64,000 nt of DNA, from NCBI RefSeq assembly GCF_900100305.1, contig NZ_FNEY01000014.1, positions 53,631-117,630 on the forward strand, in the 5' to 3' direction. The notes under the pieces are model-generated. The model ran no database searches. It was not told the DNA's origin and was given only the letters and a program-made list of their open reading frames with translations. Below are positions 24,421 through 33,224 of this stretch, one piece after another; the stretch's first letter is position 1, and the number at the start of each line of letters is the position of its first letter. This stretch comes from Paracidovorax citrulli. Lineage in GTDB: Bacteria > Pseudomonadota > Gammaproteobacteria > Burkholderiales > Burkholderiaceae_C. The position numbers and the translations under genes were made by a program.

Positions 24421-25137
24421 ATGCAATTCCTCCGACACTTCCACCTGTTTCCCTTCCTCGACACCCTGGTCAGCCTGCTCACCGCCTTCGGGCTGGGCGC
24501 GGCGATCGGGCTGGAGCGGCAGATCCGCCAGCGGACGGCGGGGCTGCGCACCAACACGCTCGTGGCCGTAGGGGCCGCGGCCTTCGTGGTGCTGGCCGAC
24601 CGGCTCGAGGGGCCCTCCGGCGCGGTGCGCGTGATCGCCTACGTGGTGTCGGGCGTGGGCTTCCTGGGCGCGGGGGCGATCATGAAAGAGGGGGCGAACA
24701 TCACCGGGCTCAATACGGCGGCGACGCTCTGGGGCTCTGCGGCCGTGGGCGCCTGTGCGGGATCGCACCTCGTGGCCGAGGCGGTGCTGGCCGCGCTGTT
24801 CGTGCTGGCGAGCAATACGCTGCTGCGCCCCGTGGCCAACCGCATCAACCGGCGTCCGGTGCAGGAAGCCACCAGCGAGGCCATCTACACCGTCTATGTG
24901 CTGTGCGAACGCGGCGTGCACGGCGAGGTGCGCGAGCGCATGGTGGAGCTGCTGGAGGGGGCGAACTACCCGGTGCGCGGCGTGGGCCAGCATGCTTTCG
25001 GGCGCACCGAGACCGAGATCGAGGCGACGCTCTACGCCACGGCGGTGGAGGCCGAGGAGCTGGATGCCGTGATGCGCGCGATCGAGGAACTGCCGGGCGT
25101 GCTGCAGGCGTTCTGGAACGCCGGGTCGGAGGAGTAG
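24421..25137 (+). CDS. mgtC: MgtC/SapB family membrane protein
   Basis: A 238-residue inner-membrane protein. The N-terminal half has about four to five membrane helices with the MgtC signature GLGAAIGLERQIRQRTAGLRTN (near residue 25) and VVSGVGFLGAGAIMKEG (near 75), then GLNTAATLWGSAAVGACAG. The C-terminal half is a soluble ACT-like domain (about 150-235), as in MgtC. MgtC supports survival at low Mg2+ and inside host cells, in part by restraining the F1Fo ATP synthase (Salmonella knowledge). It is last in the putative leader - MgtE-N-like - mgtC operon. Confidence 0.92.
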   Translation: MQFLRHFHLFPFLDTLVSLLTAFGLGAAIGLERQIRQRTAGLRTNTLVAVGAAAFVVLADRLEGPSGAVRVIAYVVSGVGFLGAGAIMKEGANITGLNTAATLWGSAAVGACAGSHLVAEAVLAALFVLASNTLLRPVANRINRRPVQEATSEAIYTVYVLCERGVHGEVRERMVELLEGANYPVRGVGQHAFGRTETEIEATLYATAVEAEELDAVMRAIEELPGVLQAFWNAGSEE

Positions 25138-25173
25138 GTCCGCGGGCGGGCCGTGGCCCGGCGCCCCGTCGCT

Positions 25174-25998
25174 TTATCGCCGGAGCGCGGCGCAATGGTC
25201 GGTGGGTGGCAGGGGTGGAGTGGGCAGGACCGTGTCGGCGGCGCCTCCGGGCAGCGGATCGGTGGCGGATTCCGGGCGCGCGATCGCGACGCGGGCCTGC
25301 ACGCCCGCGTCCCAGTGCAGCGGCACGCCGAGGTCGCGGCGGGCGTGGCCCGCGCCCGTGACCAGCAGTACCGTCTGCCCCGGCCGTCGCGCGCTGGCGG
25401 CCGTCCGGGCGAGGCTGTCGTCGCGCGCGATCTGGATGCGGGCCATGCCGGGCAGTTGCGACGCGGGCAGCAGGCCGCAGTGGCCGGCCTCCATGGCCTC
25501 GACCTGCCGGCGCAGGACGGGGGCGGGCACGCGGGCGTCCCAGGCGGCGTCCTGCATGGCCTCGCGCATCCGCGCACGGGGGAGGTTGCCGCCGAGCACC
25601 GGCACGCCGGCACGCACGGCCTCCATCGCCACCGGACCGTAGCGCGTCCAGGGCCAGGCCGCGTCGTTCCATGCGAGCGCTGCGCGCACGGCGGATTCGG
25701 AGGCATCGCGCGGCAGGCCGGCCGTGCCGTGGCCGGCCTCGGCCATCTCCATCACCAGCGCCGCCAGTTGCCCGCGGCCTGCCAGCGAGGCGACGGCCTC
25801 GCGTTCCAGCCGCTGGTGGTCCGGTGCGTCGTGCTGCTCGCCCAGCAGCAGGATCTCGGCGGGCAGCAGCGCCTGCCAGGGGTCGCCGCCGGCAGGCGGG
25901 GAGGTCGGGGCGGGGCTGGCGCATGCCGCGGCCAGGACCAGCAGGGCCAGGGAGGCGGCGCGCCCCGCGGAGCGCCGCAAGCGGATGGGCAGTTGCAT
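25174..25998 (-). CDS. ChaN-like lipoprotein (heme/iron-binding family)
   Basis: A 274-residue lipoprotein: signal peptide with lipobox LAAAC (Cys26), then a ChaN (COG3016) domain with ILLLGEQHDAPDHQRLE near residue 50 and LVTGAGHARRDLGVPLH near 215, where the conserved His residues lie. Campylobacter ChaN binds two hemes and is iron-regulated; a role in heme or iron handling at the outer membrane is inferred. The ATG at 25998 is preferred to GTG at 26007 because AAGG is well placed for it. It is divergent from narX, and the FNR-type box at 26046 lies between them. Confidence 0.88.
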   Translation of the reverse strand: MQLPIRLRRSAGRAASLALLVLAAACASPAPTSPPAGGDPWQALLPAEILLLGEQHDAPDHQRLEREAVASLAGRGQLAALVMEMAEAGHGTAGLPRDASESAVRAALAWNDAAWPWTRYGPVAMEAVRAGVPVLGGNLPRARMREAMQDAAWDARVPAPVLRRQVEAMEAGHCGLLPASQLPGMARIQIARDDSLARTAASARRPGQTVLLVTGAGHARRDLGVPLHWDAGVQARVAIARPESATDPLPGGAADTVLPTPPLPPTDHCAALRR

Positions 25999-26045
25999 GG
26001 CCGGCACCTTAACCCATCGAGGCGGGCGGCCTCGAAGGCTCTGGC

Positions 26046-26059
26046 TTGACTTGTATCAA
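26046..26059 (+). promoter_or_regulatory. FNR/ANR-type box upstream of narX
   Basis: TTGAC-TTGT-ATCAA matches the FNR consensus TTGAT-N4-ATCAA with one mismatch. The centre (26052.5) is 41.5 bp before 26094, the class II FNR spacing, and a TACACT -10-like hexamer at 26082-26087 points to the same start. This implies oxygen-regulated transcription of narXL, and a transcript beginning at or next to the ATG at 26095. Confidence 0.75.
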
Positions 26060-26094
26060 GGGCCACGGTGTTGCCCGTTCCTACACTGCCGGCC

Positions 26095-28002
26095 ATGCGC
26101 AGGCCCCTTACCCTGACCACCCGGCTGCTCGCCATCGGCAGCGGCTTTCTCGCCGTCGCCCTGCTGTCCATCGCCTTCACGCTGTGGATCACCTGGAAGC
26201 TCGAAGGCGGCGCCGCGGCCGTGAACGAGGCAGGCCGCCTGCGCATGACGATGATGCGCATGGCGCTGGCGGGGCGGGCCGAGGGCCCGGAAGCGCTGGC
26301 GCCGCTGTCCGTCCGCTTCGATGCCAGGCTGGACCTGCTGCGCCAGGGGGACCCCGCCCGGCCCCTGTTCGTGCCGTGGAACGAGGACACGCGGGCACGT
26401 TTCGCCCGCATCGTGGAGGACTGGGGCCGGCTGCGCGACGGCCGCGCCGCGCCGGACGTCGCCCGGGCAGACGCCTTCGCGGCGCGCGTGGACGGTTTCG
26501 TCGAGGCGATCGAGCGCCAGATGGCGCGATGGACCGCGGCGCTGCACCTGTTCCAGATGGCGATGATGGCCGTGGCGATCGCCGCGGCGGTGGCTTTCAT
26601 GGCGGTGAGCCACTGGCTGGTGCTCGCGCCGGTGGCGCGGCTGCAGCAGGCGCTGGCCCGCATCCGGCAGGGCGACCTGCGCACGCGGCTGCCGGTGGAG
26701 TCGCAGGATGAATTCGGCCAGCTCGCCACGGGGTTCAACCTGATGGCGCACGCGCTGCAGTCGTCCCACGAGGACCTGGAGCGCAAGGTGGCCGAGAAGA
26801 CTTCGCGCCTGGAAGAGCGCAACGCCCGCCTGGCGGCACTCTACGAGGTGAGCGCCCAGGTATCGGAGGCCGGCAGCCTGGATACGCTGGCGCGCGGCTT
26901 CGTGCGGCGGGTGCGCGAGATCGCGCGGGCGGACGCCGCCGCCATGCGCTGGTCCGACGAGGCCAACGAGCGCTACATGCTGCTGGCTGGCGACGGCCTG
27001 CCCGAAACCCTGGTGCGGGGCGAGCACTGCCTGCCCACCGGCCACTGTCATTGCGGCCAGCCGGAGGGCGCCTCGCGCCTGCGCATCATTCCGATGCTTC
27101 CCGGTGCGCCGGCCGGCATGCCGCACTGCGGCGAGGCCGGCTACCAGGCCCTGGTGCTGGTGCCGGTGCGCACGCAGCAGCGCGTGCTGGGCGAGGTGGA
27201 CCTGTTCTTCCGCTCGGCGACCGAGATCGAGCCCGGCATGCAGGAAATGCTGGAGGCCATGGCGAGCCATCTCGCGACGGCGATGGAGGGGCTGCGGGCC
27301 ACCGCGCTCGGCCGGGAGGCCGCCGTGGCGCAGGAGCGCTCCTTCATCGCGCGGGAGCTGCACGATTCCATCGCGCAGTCGCTGGCCTTCCTGAAGATCC
27401 AGACGCAGTTGTTGCGCGACGCGGTGGGCCGGGGCGACGATGCGGCGCGCGACCGCAGCATGGGCGAGCTGGACGTGGGCGTGCGCGGCTGCTATGCCGA
27501 CGTGCGCGAGCTGCTGCTGCACTTCCGCACCCGCACGAGCGAGGAGGACATCGAAGGAGCGCTGCGCGCCACGCTGTCCAAGTTCGGTCACCAGACCGGT
27601 ATCGCGCACGGGCTGTCGATGGCCGGCCACGGCCTGCCGCTCGCGCCCGACGTGCAGGTGCAGGTGCTGCACATGGTGCAGGAGGCGCTGTCCAACGTGC
27701 GCAAGCATTCGGGCGCCCGCCGCGTGGAGGTGCGTGTGCACCGCGAGCCGCATTGGCGCTTCGAGGTGGAAGACGATGGCCGCGGGTTCGATCCTGCCGC
27801 CGTGCCGCCCGATTCCGTGCACGTGGGCCTGGGCATCATGCACGAGCGGGCCGAGCGCCTCGGCGCGCGGATCTTCATCGAGTCCTCGCCCGGTCGCGGC
27901 ACGCGCGTGCGCATCGACCTGCCGACGACCGGGGAGCCGCACGTCCCGGCCGCCGAGACGGCGGGTTTTTCCATTTCCGATTTCGCGCCGCTGGCGTCCT
28001 GA
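26095..28002 (+). CDS. narX: Nitrate/nitrite sensor histidine kinase NarX
   Basis: A 635-residue membrane sensor kinase. TM1 is near residues 9-33, followed by a periplasmic domain with a P-box-like segment (AVNEAGRLRM, residues 42-51) that in E. coli NarX binds nitrate; TM2 is near 155-180, then HAMP, a signalling helix and a GAF-like region with a Cys cluster (HCLPTGHCHCG). The phospho-acceptor His423 lies in ARELHDSIAQSLAFLK (HisKA_3) and the ATPase domain has QEALSNVRKHSG and DDGRGFD. It is co-transcribed with narL (12-nt gap). No Shine-Dalgarno precedes the ATG; a GTG at 26068 is the alternative start. Confidence 0.95.
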   Translation: MRRPLTLTTRLLAIGSGFLAVALLSIAFTLWITWKLEGGAAAVNEAGRLRMTMMRMALAGRAEGPEALAPLSVRFDARLDLLRQGDPARPLFVPWNEDTRARFARIVEDWGRLRDGRAAPDVARADAFAARVDGFVEAIERQMARWTAALHLFQMAMMAVAIAAAVAFMAVSHWLVLAPVARLQQALARIRQGDLRTRLPVESQDEFGQLATGFNLMAHALQSSHEDLERKVAEKTSRLEERNARLAALYEVSAQVSEAGSLDTLARGFVRRVREIARADAAAMRWSDEANERYMLLAGDGLPETLVRGEHCLPTGHCHCGQPEGASRLRIIPMLPGAPAGMPHCGEAGYQALVLVPVRTQQRVLGEVDLFFRSATEIEPGMQEMLEAMASHLATAMEGLRATALGREAAVAQERSFIARELHDSIAQSLAFLKIQTQLLRDAVGRGDDAARDRSMGELDVGVRGCYADVRELLLHFRTRTSEEDIEGALRATLSKFGHQTGIAHGLSMAGHGLPLAPDVQVQVLHMVQEALSNVRKHSGARRVEVRVHREPHWRFEVEDDGRGFDPAAVPPDSVHVGLGIMHERAERLGARIFIESSPGRGTRVRIDLPTTGEPHVPAAETAGFSISDFAPLAS

Positions 28003-28014
28003 GCACCACCTCCC

Positions 28015-28785
28015 ATGGTTTCCGACCCCCTGCCGCACCGCAGCCCATCCCTGGCGCCGGACGCCGCGCTCCTGCGGGTGTTCGTGGTGGACGACCATAC
28101 GCTGTTCCGGCGTGGCCTGATCGCCCTGCTGTCGCAGTATCCGTCGCTGCGCGTGGCGGGGGAGGCCGGCGACGCCGGCGAGGCCCTGCGGCTGGCGCCG
28201 CCGCTCGCGCCGCAGGTGTTGCTGCTGGACAACCACCTGCCGGGGGTGCGCGGCATCGATGCCATCCGCGGCCTGCGCGAGGCCATGCCGGACGTGCGGG
28301 TGCTGATGCTGACGGTGAGCGAGGATGGCGAGGACCTCGCCCAGGCGCTGCGCCACGGGGCCCAGGGCTACCTGCTCAAGACCATCGAAGGCGACCTGCT
28401 GGCCGATGCCATCGGACGCGCCGCGCGGGGCGAGCCGGTGGTGAGCATGGAGCTGATGGGCAAGCTGGTGGCGGCCTTCCAGGCGCAGGGCGGCCCGCCG
28501 GCGCGGGAGCCGCGGGCCGATGCCGGGGCGGCCGCCGTTGCCGTTACCCAAGCCCCCGCGGAGGGGACCGGCCCGGGGGCTGCCGGTTCCGCTTCCCCGC
28601 TGTCGGCGCGCGAGGAAGACGTGCTGCGCGAGATCGCGCGCGGCGCGAGCAACAAGGAGATCGCCCGTGCGCTGGACATCGCCGAGACCACGGTGAAGAT
28701 CCATGTGCAGCACATCCTGCGCAAGCTGGGGCTGAGTTCGCGCGTGCAGGCGGCGGTTTACGCGTCGGAACGCCAGCGCGAGTAG
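28015..28785 (+). CDS. narL: Nitrate/nitrite response regulator NarL
   Basis: A 256-residue LuxR/FixJ-type response regulator: REC domain about residues 20-140 with acidic pair Asp26-Asp27, phospho-acceptor Asp72 in LLLDNHLPG, and Lys in YLLKT; then a long Ala/Pro/Gly linker (about 155-190) that is larger than in E. coli NarL, and a GerE HTH (LSAREEDVLREIARGASNKE, TTVKIHVQHILRKLG). It is activated by NarX and likely controls narK/narGHJI. Its 3' end overlaps the convergent MFS gene by 28 nt. Confidence 0.95.
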   Translation: MVSDPLPHRSPSLAPDAALLRVFVVDDHTLFRRGLIALLSQYPSLRVAGEAGDAGEALRLAPPLAPQVLLLDNHLPGVRGIDAIRGLREAMPDVRVLMLTVSEDGEDLAQALRHGAQGYLLKTIEGDLLADAIGRAARGEPVVSMELMGKLVAAFQAQGGPPAREPRADAGAAAVAVTQAPAEGTGPGAAGSASPLSAREEDVLREIARGASNKEIARALDIAETTVKIHVQHILRKLGLSSRVQAAVYASERQRE

Positions 28786-30041
28786 GCGGGCGGCGCGCAG
28801 GCGCCTTCGGCCCATGCGTGCGCCGCACAGCGCCGCGCCCACCACCAGGCCAGGCCGGCGGCCAGCGCCAGGCCCGCGAGCATGGCGGCCGCGCCCGCGG
28901 CGTCGAGCGCCACGCCCGCGGCCAGGGGCACGAGCATGCGGCTGGCCGCGAACAGGCTGGCCTGCAGTCCGTAATCGAAGGCCTGTGAGCGTGGCCGGGC
29001 GAACTGCATCATGAAGCCGAACACGCAGGCCGAAGACATCCCCATGGCCGTGGCCACCGCCAGCACGGCCGCGGCCATGCCGGCCGTGGGCGCGCCGGCC
29101 GCCACCACGGCGGCCAGAAGGGCCAGCGCAGCCGCGTTGAGCCCCGCGTAGAGCGGCAGGGCGCGCGCCGTGCCCAGGCGCCGGGTGAGCAGCGGAGATG
29201 CCGCGGCGGATACCGCGGCCACCACCCCGCCGCCCAGGCCGGCCAGCCAGGCGGCCTGCGCGGGGGCGAAGCCGTGGTCGAGCATCAGGGGCTTGAGATA
29301 GAACCAGGCCGTGCCGATGAAGGGAAAGTAGCTGACCAGCACCAGCGTCCAGTGCCAGGCGCCGGGCTGGGCGCCATAGCCGCGTACCTGTGCCGCCAGT
29401 CCGGTGGGCGCGGACCGTTGCGGAGGGCCGGGCGCCTCATCGGGCTCCCGGCGCACCACCCAGGCCAGCAGCAGGGCGCCCAGTGCCAGCGCGCCTGCCA
29501 GGCACAGGAACGGCGCCCGCCAGCCCCAGCGCGCCTGCACGAGCAGCATGGCCCCGCCGCCGACGATGGCGCCCAGCGACAGCGCCGCCGCCCGCACGCC
29601 GCCGGCGCGCATGCGCTCCTCGGGAGGCAGAAGGCGGATGGCCAGCGCGCTGACGGGAACGTCTGCCCAGGTCGCGGCCAGCGCGGCGGCGAAGGCCAGG
29701 CCGAACAGCCAGAGCCGCTCGGCCAGCAACTGCTGCCAGCCGAGGGCCAGCAGCACCACGGCATAGGCCAGGCCCAGGGCCAGCGCCCAGGTGCGGTAGC
29801 GCGACCGGCCCCGGGCGTCGCGCGCCTCCACGGGCGCGGCCAGCGCGAACTTGGCCAGCGCGGGCAGGCCCGCGAGCTGGAACAGACCGATGGCCGTGCC
29901 CGACCAGCCGTGCTGGCGCATGACCAGCGGCAGGCCCAGCCACAGATAGACGCTGGGCGCGGTCAATGCCAGGTGCAGCCAGCCGAACAGCGCCTGCAGC
30001 AGCCAGGTGGGGCGGCGCGCAGGGGTGGGGGCGGTATTCAT
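28758..30041 (-). CDS. MFS permease linked to TonB receptor and methyltransferase
   Basis: A 427-residue major facilitator protein with about 12 hydrophobic segments. The half-motif GLPALAKFALAAPVEARDARGR near residue 60-80 is a loop 2-3-like D-R-G segment. Neighbours place it in an iron-regulated unit: the ATG overlaps the methyltransferase stop (ATGA), and the TonB receptor lies further upstream. It may export or import a small chelator or its precursor across the inner membrane (inference). Gly/Ala-rich helices prevent finer assignment; a similarity to AmpG-type or RhtX/FptX-type siderophore permeases would fit the setting but was not tested. Confidence 0.82.
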   Translation of the reverse strand: MNTAPTPARRPTWLLQALFGWLHLALTAPSVYLWLGLPLVMRQHGWSGTAIGLFQLAGLPALAKFALAAPVEARDARGRSRYRTWALALGLAYAVVLLALGWQQLLAERLWLFGLAFAAALAATWADVPVSALAIRLLPPEERMRAGGVRAAALSLGAIVGGGAMLLVQARWGWRAPFLCLAGALALGALLLAWVVRREPDEAPGPPQRSAPTGLAAQVRGYGAQPGAWHWTLVLVSYFPFIGTAWFYLKPLMLDHGFAPAQAAWLAGLGGGVVAAVSAAASPLLTRRLGTARALPLYAGLNAAALALLAAVVAAGAPTAGMAAAVLAVATAMGMSSACVFGFMMQFARPRSQAFDYGLQASLFAASRMLVPLAAGVALDAAGAAAMLAGLALAAGLAWWWARRCAAHAWAEGACAPPAYSRWRSDA

Positions 30042-31093
30042 GTCGAGGCCTTGCGGGCCACGAGCGCGGTCAGCGGCGCCATGGGAAAGCCGCGCGCGCC
30101 GATGCGCTGGATCTGCGCGAAGCCGGCCCGCGCCAGCATGGCTTCGGGCTCGCCGCGCCGCTGCACGTGGCGGCCCTGCACGCGCATGGGCAGGTAGTAG
30201 GGCAGGGTGCGCAGGGCCTCTTCGGGCGTGTCGTCCACCTCGGCGTGCGCGCAGATGAAGACCCCGCCCGGCTCCAGGGCGTCGAAGACCTTGGCGACCA
30301 CGGCGGCCGCATCGGGCACGAAGTGCAGGACCGAAGAGCACCAGACCAGGTCGTATCCGCTGCCGATGCCCTCCCGGGCCAGGTCGCCACCCAGCGCGGC
30401 GAAGCGATCGGCCAGACACGACTGCCGTGCGTTCCGCGCGGCCACGGCCACGGCCTCGGGCCAGTCGAAGACGGTGGCCCGCAATGCGGGCTGGCAGCGC
30501 AGCCACGCCAGCGCGATCCAGCCGGGGCCGCCGCCCAGGTCCAGCATGTGGCGGGCGGCGGCGGCTTCGGGCACCTGCTGCAGCACGCGCAGCGCGGCGG
30601 GCACGCTGACGGCGCGCTGCTCCTGGTCGATCTGGGCGCGCGCGGCCTCGGCCCAGCCCCCGGCCGTGCCCGCGGCCAGCGGCGCGGTCGTTCCGCCACC
30701 CGCGGGGCCGTGCTCCACCAGGCCGCGCAACCGGCCGGCGGCGTTGCGCAGCGAGCGCAGCCGGAACAGCCAGGCCGCGGCGCACGACTCGGGTGAGGCG
30801 CCGTGCAGGTAGCGCAGGGCGCTGGCGCCCAGCTGGTAGCCGGCGGACGCGTCCGCGCTGCGCTGCAGCAGGCCCATGGCCCACAGCAGTTCCAGCCAAT
30901 GCGCGGTGTTGGCCTCGTGCCAGCCGAGGGCCTGCGCCAGTTCGGCGGCGGAGTGCTGCGTGGCCAGCCGGTCCAGGGCGCCGGATTCGATCGCCAGCAC
31001 CAGGGCCTCGGCCTGCACCTGGGCGGCGGCGAGATCCCACAGGGGCTGCAGTGCGTGGTCGCCGGCCCGGGCGGCGGAAAGATGGGTGGGCAT
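30038..31093 (-). CDS. SAM-dependent methyltransferase (O-methyltransferase-like)
   Basis: A 351-residue class I methyltransferase. The N-terminal helical/winged region (about 1-110) includes a dimerisation-type HTH fold (LAAAQVQAEALVLAIESGALD, then LAQALGWHEANTAHWLELL). The SAM-binding motif is HMLDLGGGPGWIALAWL near residue 185, followed by motif II (TVFDWPEAVAVA) and YDLVWCSSVLHFV. This resembles small-molecule O-methyltransferases. The ATG at 31093 is behind AAAGGAA. Its place between a TonB receptor and an MFS permease suggests it methylates the transported ligand or a chelator; the substrate is unknown. Confidence 0.87.
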   Translation of the reverse strand: MPTHLSAARAGDHALQPLWDLAAAQVQAEALVLAIESGALDRLATQHSAAELAQALGWHEANTAHWLELLWAMGLLQRSADASAGYQLGASALRYLHGASPESCAAAWLFRLRSLRNAAGRLRGLVEHGPAGGGTTAPLAAGTAGGWAEAARAQIDQEQRAVSVPAALRVLQQVPEAAAARHMLDLGGGPGWIALAWLRCQPALRATVFDWPEAVAVAARNARQSCLADRFAALGGDLAREGIGSGYDLVWCSSVLHFVPDAAAVVAKVFDALEPGGVFICAHAEVDDTPEEALRTLPYYLPMRVQGRHVQRRGEPEAMLARAGFAQIQRIGARGFPMAPLTALVARKAST

Positions 31094-31119
31094 GGGGCGT
31101 TCCTTTCTGGTGTGACTGT

Positions 31120-33120
31120 TCACAGGCGCCAGGTCAGGCGCAGGCCGAACTCGCGCGGAGGGCTGTACACCACGACCTGGCCGTTGAGGTAGCCCGCGGC
31201 GTCGTAGCGCCGGTCGGCCGCGTTGCGCAGGTAGGTGGCGATTTCCCAGGGGCCGCTGGCGTAGCCGGCCGAGAGGTGGACCAGCCCGTAGCCGGGAAGG
31301 CGGTGGTGGTTGGCCGCGTCCAGATAGACCTTGCCCGTGCCCTGCACGGCGGCCTGGGCCCACCAGCCCCTGGGTGCGTCGTAGCGCAGGGCCGCGTGCA
31401 GGTTGGCGTCGGGCGCGAAGGGGTTGCGGTGGCCGTCGTAGAGGGCGGTGCCGTCGCGGAAGCGGTCGAAGCGCGTACGGTTCAGGCCCAGCGCCGTCCT
31501 GAGCTGCCAGCCGTCGCCGAACACGTAGTCCAGTTCCAGGTCCGCGCCCGTGGAGCGCGCCCGCGCGGCATTGGTGATGTACACGGCGCCTGGCAGCCCC
31601 ATCTGCTGCACCTGCATGTCGCGCACCTGCTGGGTGTAGAGCGACGCCGCATAGCGCAGCCGCTGGCCGCTGAGGCGGCCCTTGGCGCCGATCTCCCAGG
31701 CGCGCACGGTTTCGGGCGCGTAGGCCGCATAACCCATGGCCGGCGAGAACACGTTGAAACCGCCCGCGCGGTAACCCCCGCTGACGCTGGTATAGACCAG
31801 GGCCTGCGGCGACCACTGGTATTGCAGCGACAGCTTGGGACTGAGGCGCGACCAGGCGTCGCTGCGCGCCGCAGCGCCCGCGGGCGCGAGTTCCACGCGG
31901 TTGCGCTCGATGCGTGCGCCGGCGGCCAGTGTCCAGCGGTCGGCCAGGGGGATGGTCCAGTGCGTGAACAGCGCGGCCGTGCCGCCCTGGAGGCGGGCCG
32001 TGGGACGCATCAGGGCGGCAGGCAGCTTCTGCTCGTAGCGCAGGTCATGGTCGTCGCGGTCCACGTACAGCCCTGCCAGCCAGCGCGCGCCGCGCAGGGC
32101 GCGGGACTCGCCTTCCAGGCGCAGTTCCTGCGAGGTGGTGGCCAGGCGGTAGTCGCGGCCCACGTGCAGCAGGTCGGCGGGCTGGAAGTCCGTGTCCTGC
32201 AGGACGCGGTCGTCGAAGACATTGCGCGCGGTGATGGAGCGCAGCCGCAGTCCCGGGGCGAAGCGGTGCGACACGTCCAGCGACAGCGTCTGCCCGCGCG
32301 AGCGGTTCCAGCCCGCGGTGCCCGAGTTCACCGTGGCGCGCGGCGCGGCGATGCCGCCCCATTGCGCCGCGCCGTCGTCCCAGCGCTGCCCGGCGTAGCG
32401 CAGCGTGGCCTCGGTGCCGGCCGTGGGCGTCCAGCGCAGTGCCAGGCGGCCGCTGGCGCGGTCGCGGTCGTCCACGCGGTCGCCCGTGCCCTGGTGGCGG
32501 ATGAAGCCCTCCTGGGCGCGCCATTCACCCGACAGGCCGATGAAGAGCCGGCCCGGCACCAGGGCGCGGCCCAGCTCGAAGCTGCCCGCACGCCGGCCGT
32601 GGCCGCCGGCCTCGGCGCTGACCGATGCACGGGGCATGTCGCCGGGCTGGCGCGTGACGATGCTCACCACGCCGGCTTCGGCATTGCGGCCGTACAGCGT
32701 CGATTGCGGGCCGCGCAGCACTTCCACGCGTTCCACGCCCTGCAGGTCGTGCTCGAAGCCCTGGGCCATCAGCGTGGGAACGCCATCGACCAGCAGCAGG
32801 GTGGAGGAGGAAAACGACACGAAGTTGGCCGTGAGCCCGCGCATCACGGGTGGCTGCACGCCCGACTGGCCGAAGGCCTGGAACCCGAAACCCGGCACCT
32901 GCGCGGAGAGCGCGTCCAGCCCGTGCACGCCGGCCGACTCCAGCGCCGCGCCGTCGAAGACGGAAACGCTGGCGGGCACGGCGTCGAGGTTTTCGGCCTG
33001 CTTGCCCACGGTGACCGTGATTTCGGGCAGCGGCGCACCGGGCGCGGGGGCCTGGGCTGCCGCGGCCAGCGGTGCCCATGCCAGCGCGGCCGGCCAGCGA
33101 AGGGGAAAGGAAAGGGGCAT
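31120..33120 (-). CDS. TonB-dependent outer-membrane receptor
   Basis: A 666-residue receptor with a signal peptide (cleavage near AAAAQA, residue 23), a TonB-box-like stretch (ITVTVGK, near 34), a plug domain (PASVSVFDGAALESAG, then LLLVDGVPT, VERVEVLRGPQSTLYGRNA) and a 22-strand barrel ending in the required aromatic-type terminus (FGLRLTWRL). The plug is typical of siderophore/heme-type receptors (FyuA/FecA-like). A Fur-like box lies between it and the AraC gene, and it is followed by the methyltransferase (26-nt gap). The ligand is unknown. Confidence 0.92.
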   Translation of the reverse strand: MPLSFPLRWPAALAWAPLAAAAQAPAPGAPLPEITVTVGKQAENLDAVPASVSVFDGAALESAGVHGLDALSAQVPGFGFQAFGQSGVQPPVMRGLTANFVSFSSSTLLLVDGVPTLMAQGFEHDLQGVERVEVLRGPQSTLYGRNAEAGVVSIVTRQPGDMPRASVSAEAGGHGRRAGSFELGRALVPGRLFIGLSGEWRAQEGFIRHQGTGDRVDDRDRASGRLALRWTPTAGTEATLRYAGQRWDDGAAQWGGIAAPRATVNSGTAGWNRSRGQTLSLDVSHRFAPGLRLRSITARNVFDDRVLQDTDFQPADLLHVGRDYRLATTSQELRLEGESRALRGARWLAGLYVDRDDHDLRYEQKLPAALMRPTARLQGGTAALFTHWTIPLADRWTLAAGARIERNRVELAPAGAAARSDAWSRLSPKLSLQYQWSPQALVYTSVSGGYRAGGFNVFSPAMGYAAYAPETVRAWEIGAKGRLSGQRLRYAASLYTQQVRDMQVQQMGLPGAVYITNAARARSTGADLELDYVFGDGWQLRTALGLNRTRFDRFRDGTALYDGHRNPFAPDANLHAALRYDAPRGWWAQAAVQGTGKVYLDAANHHRLPGYGLVHLSAGYASGPWEIATYLRNAADRRYDAAGYLNGQVVVYSPPREFGLRLTWRL

Positions 33121-33177
33121 GGTGTTCTCGTCCTCGTTCGAAAAGCTCTTGCAAGCGCCTTCCGATGCTATGGATGA

Positions 33178-33192
33178 TGAGAATGGATATCA
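33178..33192. promoter_or_regulatory. Candidate Fur box between TonB receptor and AraC regulator
   Basis: TGAGAAT-G-GATATCA matches the 7-1-7 Fur consensus TGATAAT-N-ATTATCA with three mismatches, and the flanking GATGA...TTTG extends the AT-rich palindrome. It lies 58 nt before the receptor start and 33 nt before the regulator start, so it could repress both under iron-replete conditions. Confidence 0.65.
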
Positions 33193-33224
33193 TTTGAAAA
33201 CCTTTGCGCGTTGGCGCATTCCGT

